NCBI GenBank assembly: GCA_030248195.1
Contig: JASAND010017595.1
Span: 21,466-85,465, forward strand
Reading direction: 5' to 3'
Source: Trissonchulus latispiculum
Lineage: Eukaryota; Nematoda; Enoplea; Enoplida; Ironidae
DNA: 64,000 nt
In this document: one piece after another, positions 23,495-33,982 of the stretch
Position numbering within the stretch: the first letter of the stretch is position 1
Layout of the letters: each line of letters opens with the position of its first letter
Position numbers and translations under genes: made by a program
Notes under the pieces: generated by a model
What the model saw: the letters and a program-made list of their open reading frames with translations, nothing else
What the model was told of the DNA's origin: nothing
The model's database searches: none

Positions 23495-25322
23495 GGCACT
23501 AGTGAACTCACGTACCCAACAGGCGGACCGTCTGGATTAGGTTAGACCCACACTAGGCTAGCTTGATCTTTAGACCTAAGAGTAGACCCCCCACGTCTTC
23601 TCGCTGTCTGCCTCTCTGTGTAACAACGAATTTGGAGCCCCTGGATTTCAGCCGCTTTCATTACACATACCCATTTTTATGCTAAAAAATGCAGTTTTTC
23701 GCTGTGAGAAGTTCATTCCCTAAAGTGCGTCGGACGCGTCCTAAAGTGCGTCATTTCAAAGTTGCTATGATTTGCGTTAGAAAACCAAACATTGAGATGC
23801 AATAACACCTGTTTCCGACAATTTTATGCTACGAAAATTTTTATATGGTAGTTGGCTTATATATAAACAATATATATCAAAATCAACAAAATCTGTGATC
23901 TTCGAAAAATTTGTTAAAAGGCCAGTACTTTGTTATTTAAAGCGAATTTGGGTTGCAAATTAAACTATACCAATTAATAAAATGAAATGTTATGATTTAA
24001 AGCAGAAAACAACGACTTTTACTAAAAAATAAAATGCAATAAAAACAGAAAATTTGGTATCAGATTGTTCAGAATTATTCCTAGGATTGTGTTTTTGCAC
24101 TTAGTTTTGTCTTAGGTTAAGTTATTAAACCAGTATTCGCATTTATTTGAAGCAAATTTACATGTAAAAGATACGAACGCACATTAGGGATATTTGTGCA
24201 AAAAGTTAATTTAGAGCGACACACTTTAGGTACTGATCAGTGGTTCCAGTAAAATCGGAATTTCTCAGTTCTAGTACGGTGAAATCCGGAATCGTTTATA
24301 TTTTTGGAATCAGCAGATCATAACGAACAATTTGATAGCTGACACATTAAACGTTGTTAAGTATTAAGATTGTTAGGTGCATAAAACTGAATTCGGGACA
24401 TTGCTTAAAATTTGGCGGACAACGGGTGTTTTATTCAAAGTATTGTGAACCTTGTACAATTATGCACGGTTAAAAACTTTTTAGCAAATAATTTTTACAC
24501 CATTGCATAGAGCTTGAATAGACCTGCTCAGAAATGTGAAAACTTTAGGATATCTTCCATTTTGTAGCGCACCAGATAAACTTTAAACGGCTGAGTGACG
24601 CACTTTGGGGTATGACGCAGATTGGGCGAATCTACTGTAAGTATCGTTTTCGTATAGACAGAAGGCACAAGATAGGAATTACATAGACACACGACAATGA
24701 AATGTGCTTAATCGTGAGTGAGGCTTTTAAAAATTTCAATGTAATTAATTGGATAAATGAGTGCAGCGGTGTAATCTGATTGGTTCAAAGAAGTCCCGCC
24801 TCAAGCTCCTGCTAACCATTTGCTAACCATATGGTTGACTAACCATTTGCTAACCACATTTGGTGCAAGGAAGTTACTGCTAACCATATGGTTATGGTTA
24901 GCAAATGGTTAGTTAACCATTTGGTTAGCAAATAACCATATGGTTAGCAAATAACCATATGGTTAGCAAATAACCATATGGTTAGCAAATGGTTGACCAC
25001 ATTTGGTGCAAACGGCCACCTTTTCCATTAAAATTTGCAAACAAAAATCAACAGGATCTTACAATTGAGAAAACCGTATTTTCACATGTAGAATAGCTTA
25101 GATTTTAGATTGACCATATTTGGGCCCTCACAAAGTTTCGGCTGTACATATCAGGACATTTTGCTAAAAATGGTAGTAATAGTGCCGCACAAAAAACGGT
25201 GCTTCCTAAACTGCGGCCCGGCCCGGCCCGGCCCAAATTGCCTAAAATGCGGCCTCATGTTGAATTTTCAAAATACACTAGAATTGGATTTTTGGGCCGC
25301 AAATAGCCTAAAGTGCGGCCCT

Positions 25323-26008
25323 AGGCCGCAAACTTCCTAAACTGCGGCCCGTCATCCTTGGCCGCAAATTGCCTAAACTGCGGCCCAATCATCCTTGGCC
25401 GCTAACTGCCTAAAATGCGGCCCGAACTGTTTTTGGGCCGCAAACTGCCTAAAATGCGGCCCGAACTGTCTTTGGGCCGCAAACTGTCTAAACTGCGGCC
25501 CGAACTGTTTGTGGGCCGCAAACTGCCTAAAATGCGGCCCGAACCGTCTTTGGGCCGCAAACTGCCTAAACTGCGGCCCGAACTGTTTTTGTGCCGCAAA
25601 CTGTCTAAAATGCGGCCCGAACTGTCTTTGGGCCGCAAAATGCCTAAAATGCGGCCCGAACTGTTTTTGGGCCGCAAACTGCCTAAAATGCGGCCCGAAC
25701 TGTCTTTGGGCCGCAAAATGCCTAAAATGCGGTCCGAACTGTCTTTGGGCCGCAAACTGCCTAAAATGCGGCCCGAACTGTCTTTGGGCCGCAAACTTCC
25801 TAAACTGCGGCCCGTCATCCTTGGCCGCAAATTGCCTAAACTGCGACCCAATCATCCTTGGCCGCAAACTGCCTAAAATGCGGCCCGAACTGTTTTTATG
25901 CCGCAAAATGCCTAAAATGCGGCCCGAACTGTCTTTGGGCCGCAAAATGCCTAAGCTGCGGCCCGAACTGTTTTTGGGCCGCAAACTGCCTAAAATGCGG
26001 CCCCAACT
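25323..26008 (+). repeat. 39-bp tandem array, left arm of the foldback element (about 17 copies)
   Basis: The unit reads CCGCAAACTGCCTAAAATGC followed by GGCCCGAACTGTCTTTGGG, 39 bp. Variants replace AACTG by AAATG and AAAATG by AAACTG. Because 39 is divisible by three, every frame that lacks a stop in one unit stays open, giving long frames on both strands with 13-residue periods; these are not genes. Confidence 0.95.
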
Positions 26009-26542
26009 GCTCGGGGGGCATAGTTTTGGGGGGTTGGACGTGTTAGGGATATCTTCCCAAATTATTTGACCAGATCCTCCGTATTTGATGACATACCCTC
26101 CCCCCAAAGTAGTAAGGGAGCGGCAAATGGATTCACATTGGGCGGGGGAGGAGTGGGAGGTGGTGCTGCGGCGCTACGGCACTAGGGGGTGGAGGATGGA
26201 GAGACGCGGAGGTGCTGAGGCGCTGGAGGCGGCTCTGTGGCCGATCAGAACCACGGTCGACCCAAGCTTAAAATTAAGCATTGTCCAAATTCTTCGGGAA
26301 AACTTTATAGAAGAGGTTTTTAGGGTCGTAAATTTCGAAAATGATATTAGTATTTCTATCCTACGTAAGCTCCATGCTGTTTGTGGCCGGCACTATGATT
26401 GCTGTAACGATAATGTTAAGGTAAGCCAGGCGAACTGGCGGAAAAATTTTACTTCAAGCAATATACAGTAGGGTTTACAAGTGACTACACATTATATACA
26501 AGGTGCAAAACACGACAGGATTTACTAGTGACTACATGTTAT

Positions 26543-26764
26543 CAAGAGTACATAATACATAAGAGTGTGACAAGCGTCACACTCTATGTTATTAGCAACT
26601 GAGCCATGCTCTGCGCGCTAACGGGCCACCACCTCCCCGTAATTGCGTACCTAGTGGACCCCTCCCCGCAAATGTGACCTATCATTCAGCCCCCCCCCCC
26701 CGCAAAACAGGCCTATCATTTTTCAGTTGACGATTGTCACACTCTTATGTATTATGTACTCTTG
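26543..26764. mobile_element. 222-bp member of the 7-bp-TSD family
   Basis: Tips CAAGAGTACATAATACATAA and inverse, then GAGTGTGACAAGCGTCACAC. Flanked by ATGTTAT (26536-26542) and ATATTAT (26765-26771), a 7-bp duplication with one change. A run of 13 C lies near 26690. It is nested in the unique core of the foldback element. Confidence 0.8.
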
Positions 26765-26771
26765 ATATTAT

Positions 26772-27932
26772 GTACAATGTACATGTGGGATCAGTGGGAT
26801 TTTGTGGGATCATTTTGCCTTACAATTGTCCTCAAACACCGTTTCCCAATTTAGAAAAGTGCAATATTTTGGTAAATTTGGCATAAAATGTCTGTTCAAT
26901 TTCATGATTGGCGTTTTGATGACTACCAGCAAACAAAGCATGGAGCTCTTTAAGGAGGTGGTATAGCTTAGTGTAAATGTACATAACCTTACAGGCTCCA
27001 ATTTTTGTGATGAAAATAAATGAAAATTTTTTAACATTCTGGGACCAGTCCCGCATTTTTAGGTGAAAAGATAACAATCTTTGGTTTTTGCATCTATTCT
27101 CTCAGTTGGTCATTGATACACCTGATTGGTTGATATAAATGGCTGCAAATCAAATTTTCGAGCTAGAAGCTTCAAAAATGCTCAAAGTTGGCATATTGAT
27201 GGTTTTAAAGCAGTCTCTTTCCAATAGAACCATTAGTTTCGTCTTCCTGAAGCATTCGCAAAAATTTGAAAATTTGGTCACTATGTTTTTCCCCGCTTTA
27301 GTGGACCCAATGTGAGGGGAAACATGGTCAAATTTTTCCTTGGATGCACGTAAGGGAAAACGACTATTGCCACGCGATAGAGCCAGTCGAATTATGCCCG
27401 AATGCAAATTTACAGTAACCAAAGTTTGATAGTTGTTTAGATATATACTTGCAAACTTTCGAAAATCCCTAGCATTTTGGCAAATTTTGGGAGGTCAGCT
27501 TTGGTCAAGTACTGTAACAGATGAAATCCTAATTTTACGAGTTTACACTGAGTCCGGATACACAAGTTAGAGTGGAGTTAGTTATAGGGGCTGTGTGACG
27601 AATCCCCCAAATTTAATAGGCGCTGAATTGAAGGATCTTTGTCACTTTACTCAGGAGGGTGCTCGTCTTAGGGCACAATTCTATTGAAACTATGCTACAG
27701 TATACTTACTGTTCCAAGATAAGTTTCTGCCAACCTTATAGCTTTTCTTTGACCATAGTGTAAAACATGTAGTTGTAAAAGCTGAATTTCTAGTGAAGAT
27801 TTCTAGTTTAAGACTTTGATAAGAAGAAGGCATTTGGTTAACTAAATGCAATCTAATAAATTGCTTGTTTTTTATGTTTTGCTTTATTTGTTTTATGTTT
27901 TTCTCTGTTTTATATGAATCTCGTGCATTATG
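26772..27932. other. Unique core of the foldback element, no gene recognised
   Basis: Frames such as 27150-27422 (minus) and 26085-26471 (plus, left of the nested element) show no domain. Neither looks like a transposase fragment. Confidence 0.4.
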
Positions 27933-29738
27933 CATTTTAGGCATTTTGCGGCCCAAAAACAGCTCAGGCCGCATTTTAGGCAGTTTGCGACCCAAAGACA
28001 GTTCGGGCCGCATTTTAGGCAGTTTGCGGCCCAAAAACAGTTCGGGCCGCAGTTTAGGCATTTTGCGGCCCAAAAACAGCTCAGGCCGCATTTTAGGCAG
28101 TTTGCGACCCAAAGACAGTTCGGGCCGCATTTTAGGCAGTTCGCGGCCCAAAAACAGTTCGGGCCGCAGTTTAGGCAGTTTGCGGCCCAAAGACAGTTCG
28201 GGCCGCAGTTTAGGCAGTTTGCGGCCCAAAAACAGCTCAGGCCGCATTTTAGGCAGTTTGCGACCCAAAGACAGTTCGGGCCCCATTTTAGGCAGTTTGC
28301 GGCCCAAAAACAGTTCGGGCCGCATTTTAGGCATTTTGCGGCCCAAAGACAGTTCGGGCCGCATTTTAGGCAGTTTGCGGCCCAAAACAGTTCGGGCCGC
28401 ATTTTAGACAGTTTGCGGCACAAAAACAGTTCGGGCCGCAGTTTAGGCAGTTTGCGGCCCAAAGACGGTTCGGGCCGCATTTTAGGCAGTTTGCGGCCCA
28501 AAGACAGTTCGGGCCGCAGTTTAGGCAGTTTGCGGCCCAAAAACAGCTCAGGCCGCATTTTAGGCAGTTTGCGACCCAAAGACAGTTCGGGCCGCATTTT
28601 AGGCAGTTTGCGGCCCAAAGACTGTTCGGGCCGCATTTTAGGCATTTTGCGGCCCAAAGACAGTTCGGGCCGCATTTTAGGCAGTTTGCGGCCCAAAACA
28701 GTTCGGGCCGCATTTTAGACAGTTTGCGGCACAAAAACAGTTCGGGCCGCAGTTTAGGCAGTTTGCGGCCCAAAGACGGTTCGGGCCGCATTTTAGGCAG
28801 TTTGCGGCCCAAAACAGTTCGGGCCGCATTTTAGGCATTTTGCGGCCCAAAACAGTTCGGGCCGCATTTTAGGCATTTTGCGGCCCAAAGACAGTTCGGG
28901 CCGCATTTTAGGCAGTTTGCGGCCCAAAAACAGTTCGGGCCGCATTTTAGGCATTTTGCGGCCCAAAGACAGTTCGGGCCGCATTTTAGGCAGTTTGCGG
29001 CCCAAAGACAGTTCGGGCCGCATTTTAGGCATGTTGCGGCCCAAAGACAGTTCGGGCCGCATTTTAGGCATTTTGCGGCCCAAAGACAGTTCGGGCCGCA
29101 TTTTAGGCAGTTTGCGGCCCAAAAACAGTTCGGGCCGCATTTTAGGCAGTTTTCGGCACAAAAACAGTTCGGGCCGCAGTTTAGGCAGTTTGCGGCCCAA
29201 AGACAGTTCGGGCCGCATTTTAGGCATTTTGCGGCCCAAAGACTGTTCGGGCCGCATTTTAGGCATTTTGCGGCCCAAAGACAGTTCGGGCCGCATTTTA
29301 GGCAGTTTTCGGCACAAAAACAGTTCGGACCGCAGTTTAGGCAGTTTGCGGCCCAAAGACTGTTCGGGCCGCATTTTAGGCATTTTGCGGCCTAAAGACT
29401 GTTCGGGCCGCATTTTAGGCGGTTTGCGGCCCAAAGACAGTTCGGGCCGCATTTTAGGCAGTTTGCGGCCCAAAAACAGTTCGGGCCGCATTTTAGGCAG
29501 TTTTGCGGCCCAAAGACAGTTCGGGCCGCAGTTTAGGCAGTTTGCGGCCCAAAGACAGTTCGGGCCGCATTTTAGGCATTTTGCGGCCTAAAGACTGTTC
29601 GGGCCGCATTTTAGGCGGTTTGCGGCCCAAAGACAGTTCGGGCCGCATTTTAGGCAGTTTGCGGCCCAAAAACAGTTCGGGCCGCAGTTTGGGCAGTTTT
29701 GCGGCCCAAAGACAGTTCGGGCCGCATTTTAGGCAGTT
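27933..29738 (-). repeat. 39-bp tandem array, right arm (about 46 copies)
   Basis: Same 39-bp unit as the left arm in reverse orientation, longer and with higher-order patterns: the AGCTCAGG and GACCC variants recur together at about 27950, 28075, 28230 and 28545, suggesting segmental amplification of multi-unit blocks. Confidence 0.95.
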
Positions 29739-29936
29739 TTGTAGCGCTTCTACCAGGGCTGGTGGATCAGGAAGAAACCAAGGACAAGCCCGAACGGGAG
29801 GCGTCAGGCACCCTCGTACCCACGAAACCAGGACCTAGAAGAGAGAAGGGAAGAGGGAGGTTCAGCTTTTCACTCACCGTTGAAAGTAAAGAATTGGTCC
29901 CGCTTATCAATCTTTCCTATGCCAGCTTCCCTTACA
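29739..29936. other. Roughly 200-bp non-repeat interruption of the array
   Basis: Unique sequence between two blocks of 39-bp repeats. No TSD or inverted ends could be seen. It reads like a captured host segment, but no domain was recognised. Confidence 0.5.
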
Positions 29937-30228
29937 GTTTGGGGCCCAAAGACTGTTCGGGCTGCATTTTAGGCATTTTGCGGCCCAAAGACAGTTCGGG
30001 CCGCATTTTAGGCAGTTTGCGGCCAAGGATGATTGGGCCGCAGTTTAGGCAATTTGCGGCCAAGCATGACGGGCCGCAGTTTAGGAAGTTTGCGGCCTAG
30101 GGTCGCACTTTAGGCTATTTGCGGCCCAAAAATCCAATTCTAGTGTATTTTGAATGTTTAATATGGGGCCGCATTTTAGGCAATTTGGGCCGGGCCGGGC
30201 CGGGCCGGGCCACAGTTTAGGAAGCACC
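29937..30228 (-). repeat. Outer end of the right arm
   Basis: Last repeat units, then the inverse of 25198-25400, including the same AAATCCAATTCTAGTGTATT word that occurs inverted near 25270-25290. Confidence 0.85.
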
Positions 30229-30372
30229 ACAAAAAACTTTACAGATCAACTTGAAGTTTTGATATTTTTCAAGAATGCCCTACAAACCATTCTCTATAAA
30301 ATGATATAAAACTGTTGGTTTAACTGGACATGAGAATCCTTGTCTTGAAAAAGTTACTTTCCGCCAGGTTAA

Positions 30373-31345
30373 GGTGGTGATTCCTTTTGAAGACATCAAC
30401 TTTGAACCCTTATTACTCATTCATTACTTGGAGTTAAGATGCCATTTTTATATCAAAATGGAGCATAACATTTTCTCTTTCTAATGAAGGCAATGAGACT
30501 AACTTCAGTAAATTATTTTGCTGCATTTTGGAAGTACTTAATTGTCCAGATTTTTTGCAGACTAAAGTAAATTTTTTCGTAAGGCATCGGCTTCATGATT
30601 CGATTCCACTATCAAATAGCTGGGAACCCTTTTTTAATTATCGTGAAATCACTCTTCGTTATTAATAAATTAGCTAAAATGTTTGCGCAACCTGGATTTT
30701 GCCTACTTTTCAAAACTTTGGCAAGCTGCCACTTTAGCTAGAAAGCAGCAATCGGGCAACTAAAAAAGCGTCTCTGGGTATTTTTGTGTAAAAGACGTCC
30801 ACTAAGTGGCAACCCTCTAGCTTGCATAGTAAATGCTTCACAATCGCTGGAAAACATTTGGTCATGTTTTTGCAAAAACCACATTTTTTATGATACCAGC
30901 GTACGGGATAGCAGTTGGAAGATTATCATGCCTCAGATAATCGGCCCCGACGTGACCTTCAAATTGCCACCCTGAGTTTAATTTTACGGCTTGCGTAGCT
31001 CAAGAAATCGTGGGTGATTTGAATTCTGCAAGCATGACAAGTTTTCAACGCCAAAATAAAAAAAAACTCTGCTATATATCTCACAATATAGAGGAGCTAG
31101 AAAGTTGCTTCCAAAAGCAAAAATGTAGAACACAGCGAGAGCTTTCAAATGAGTATAATCACAACTATGCAGCTGCTGCTCAACTGTTGGAAATTAGCAA
31201 AAACCGTCCTGAACGGAAATCTGGAAATTTTGAAGCGGGATTGCGCGGAGAGTGTTATAAACACACTTATTGTGGAAAGTTTCATCAAATTTCATCTTGG
31301 TTTGTGTCGTCAACCAACAATATGTGCCCAAAAGGAATCACCACC
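30373..31345. mobile_element. TTAA element with GGTGGTGATTCC tips, copy I
   Basis: TTAA at 30369-30372 and 31346-31349 with inverted tips GGTGGTGATTCC. The whole sequence is the inverse of 33897-33982 joined to 37253-38589 (copy II without its hAT), for example CTCCGCGCAATC-type words at 31238 and 37264. No transposase frame. Confidence 0.75.
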
Positions 31346-31349
31346 TTAA

Positions 31350-32570
31350 GGGGGGGGGGTCGCGAATTTTCGACCACCTCCGATTTTTCTCATTTTCACA
31401 TATTTTGTAGTCCCCATGGGTCCCCTAAACAAGACAGTTGCGTTTGTTGCAAAACTTTCCCTATCATTCACAATTGCCATTCAAAGTGACCTCGACATGT
31501 GTTAAACATAGGAAAACGAAAAAGTTAGGAAAATTTCGCGGTGACCAAAAGTTCGAGCGCTGTGCTAGAGCAAACGAGCTGTAACTTGGCAAAATGGTAA
31601 TCTGGACTAGGTAGCGTGTTAATATCTATATGAGGTGTTTTTTCGTTAGCTCTGCGATCTTCTAGAAATTTTCAAAGTTGAATGAAGTCGGTTTTTGCTA
31701 TATTCTGACTTACAAAAATGCCACCGAAGAAATGATTCATCATGCCCTGAACTAACCATTCACTGCACAAATTTCGCGTATAGATATTAACACAGTACAC
31801 AAATAGAGCTTCAATTTGCATACGCACAATCCCTGCTGCTGCTTGGGAGTAGATCACACTTTTGGTCACCGCGTTGGCGTTTTGCCTCAAAATACGCCAT
31901 TTTCTCAAATTTTTGAATATAATGGTCTATAAGTCGGGTGAAACCCGAGATATCCCAACCAAATTCGGTGTGCCAGTTTGCACAAATGAAAGGAAGATGT
32001 ATGCTACATTTCACTGCAATTGCTGGTGTTTAACTGTGGCCGCATGCCTCAGTGCGATGTCGGAGGCATATAGTCAAAAATGGCAAATTTTCAAATTTTT
32101 CAAATATAGCCAAATTGCATTTCAAATTGAAGCTCTCGATGTCCTGAACATTTTATCTTCTTGCACCAAGTCTCTCCAAAGCAGTATGAGAAAGTTAGAG
32201 CGCGTTAAAGTTTGAAGTAAATAACAGTCGGAAAGAGCTTGTGCAAATCGTTCAAACGCCGTTTCTCGCTCGGTGCTTGGTGTATCATTGTCATTTGCAC
32301 AGCAATAAATAGCCCCAGATAGAGGCTTCAATTTGATCTATTGGCCATGCCATAGCCTTTTGTCATCCTATGTGCGCACGACTTCGAAGCCCTCAGCGAG
32401 GCATAGTGGCGTAAATACTAAATTGTAGGGATTTGAACTGCAATATCTCTTACCTGCGTTGATCCTGGACTCAAAATTTGTCTTGCTTTTGGGTACATGT
32501 GGGGGTATATTATAGCCAAAAATGAGCGGAATCGGTGACTATAAAATTTGGTACCCGGCGACCCCCCCCC
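31350..32570. mobile_element. TTAA element with GGGGGGGTC tips, copy A
   Basis: Shares its left TTAA (31346-31349) with copy I and its right TTAA (32571-32574) with copy B. The end at 31360-31420 matches the left end of the element at 13347 (TTTTTCGACCA-like word, then CTCCGATTTT and CTCATTTTCACATATTTTG). It lies in the same orientation as that element. Confidence 0.75.
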
Positions 32571-32574
32571 TTAA

Positions 32575-33831
32575 GGGGGGTCCATCGTGAAAAATTTTTT
32601 AACCACGGATTTCGCTAATTTTCACGTATAATCTAACCACATACGTCGTACATTTCAAGTTTAAATTTTGAGTTCTTTCGTTCAGTACTCCGTAAGTTAC
32701 AAGCCATTCATTGTGTACAATTTGAATATCAGCGAAAATGAGGGTGCTGTAGCCAACTGAAGCCAGTTTTTGCAAATAAACTTCAGATTTTGATCTTATT
32801 TTCTTATGCACATTTATAAAGCATCAATAAAACATTTTTGAACAGTTTCAAGCCAGGAGAGCATGATCAAAAGCTTCTTCCTTAAAGGATTTTTAGAGAA
32901 ACAAGGCTTCCGTTTCCCCCCGGATGTAATGAAATATGTGACAGCACATAACTTAAAATAGAAGCATTTCTGAGCCATAGTACTATGAGAAGAATTCATC
33001 CCTACACTGAGAGCTTTCGATTGATATATAATATGCCACAGTTTTGAAAATTTGAAAAATCGCTGTTTTGTGAAATTCGGGGCCAGAGGTTCCCGATTGG
33101 CAGAAGTACTGGAGTCCCGAAGTACTGGACATAGCTGTTAGTATAATTCATGCTACAAATTGATCCTAACACATGAATAAATATGTTTTAATGCGAAAAA
33201 GTGAATTTTGCAATATAGCTTTGTCGTAAAAGGCCTATCTTTCTATAAAACAGCAATTTTCACAATTTTGCAGAAAAAACCTAATTTTTGCGCCAAAAAA
33301 CTCTCGACACTGGTAAAAGATTGCAAGTAGCATTGGGTGTATCGTTTGAAAGTTTTATACATATACTGTGTCACTGTGGATGTAGAATGCTTCGTTAGCA
33401 CTTCTATTTTTATAATATGCAGTCAAACCTAATGACCCCCATTTCTGGTCACCAAAAACAACAGAATTTAGCGATTTTCGACAGTTTTCTAACTTCAAAC
33501 ATTCATTAAATTTTTGAACAGCTAATTCAACATTCTAATTCCACATTGACACAGTATCTGTTTAGAGGTTTAAAACGATGCCAAATGTTACCCAGTTTCT
33601 TACATCAGTTTCTGCATTTTTTGTCGCAGAATTATAATCGATAGTTTTTCGATATCCTATGTTTAACACATGCATACCTCTGCTTTGAGGTGAATTTTCT
33701 CAACAACCATAAGAAAGAGATCCGACTTAAATTTTATAAACTCGTTAAAATATCCCACTTGGATAATAAAATATGTGAAAATGAGTAAAATAGAAAATTC
33801 TCGAAAAAATGACCACAAAGTGGACCCCCCC
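32575..33831. mobile_element. TTAA element with GGGGGGGTCC tips, copy B, opposite orientation to A
   Basis: Begins with the end that copy A finishes with (GGGGGGTCCAT, then ACCACGGATTT) and finishes with the other end (GTGGACCCCCCC). The right target is decayed (CTTGCTTAAA). Words such as TGTGTTAAACATAGG are shared in inverse with A and with 13347-15114. Confidence 0.7.
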
Positions 33832-33982
33832 TTGCTTAAAGTAACTGGTTTGAAAATTAAAATTTGAACAAAAATTTGAAAATAATTCTTGTTTGAGGTG
33901 GTGATTCCTTTTAGGCACATATTGTTGGTTGGCGGCGTAAATCACGATGAAATTTGACGAAATTTTCTTTTAGCGTTCTAAC

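Larger units (their letters stand above)
18892..25013. mobile_element. Possible 6.1-kb element with GTTTGCACCAAATGTGG inverted ends
   Basis: The left end 18892-19075 and the right end 24805-25013 carry inverted copies of GTTTGCACCAAATGTGGTTA, followed by repeated (G)CTAACCA/TGGTTAGC words. Each end also holds a second inner copy of the tip (near 18976 and 24876). No TSD could be read, so this may be one large element or two separate half-elements. The interior shows one Cys-rich frame (23072-23494) and no transposase. Confidence 0.45.
25198..30228. mobile_element. 5-kb foldback transposon with 39-bp repeat arms, 9-bp TSD (Mutator-like)
   Basis: Bounded by ACAAAAAAC at 25189-25197 and 30229-30237, a perfect 9-bp TSD. 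The tips are GGTGCTTCCTAAACTGCGG on the left and its near-inverse at the right, followed in both arms by (CCCGG)n-like GC blocks and then by 39-bp tandem repeats in opposite orientation. The central 1.9 kb (26010-27932) is unique apart from a nested 222-bp element. No transposase is visible, so it depends on enzyme from elsewhere. A 9-bp TSD with long repeat-bearing inverted ends is typical of foldback Mutator-like elements. Confidence 0.85.

Noticed and set aside
26085..26471. 128-residue frame at the left of the foldback core
   Set aside because: Composition is driven by GC-rich GGAGG words; no domain, no splice signals, no similarity to a transposase.
25373..29838. Many long reading frames (up to 267 residues) on both strands
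   Set aside because: They are all readings of the 39-bp repeat, show 13-residue periods in every frame, and overlap each other on both strands.
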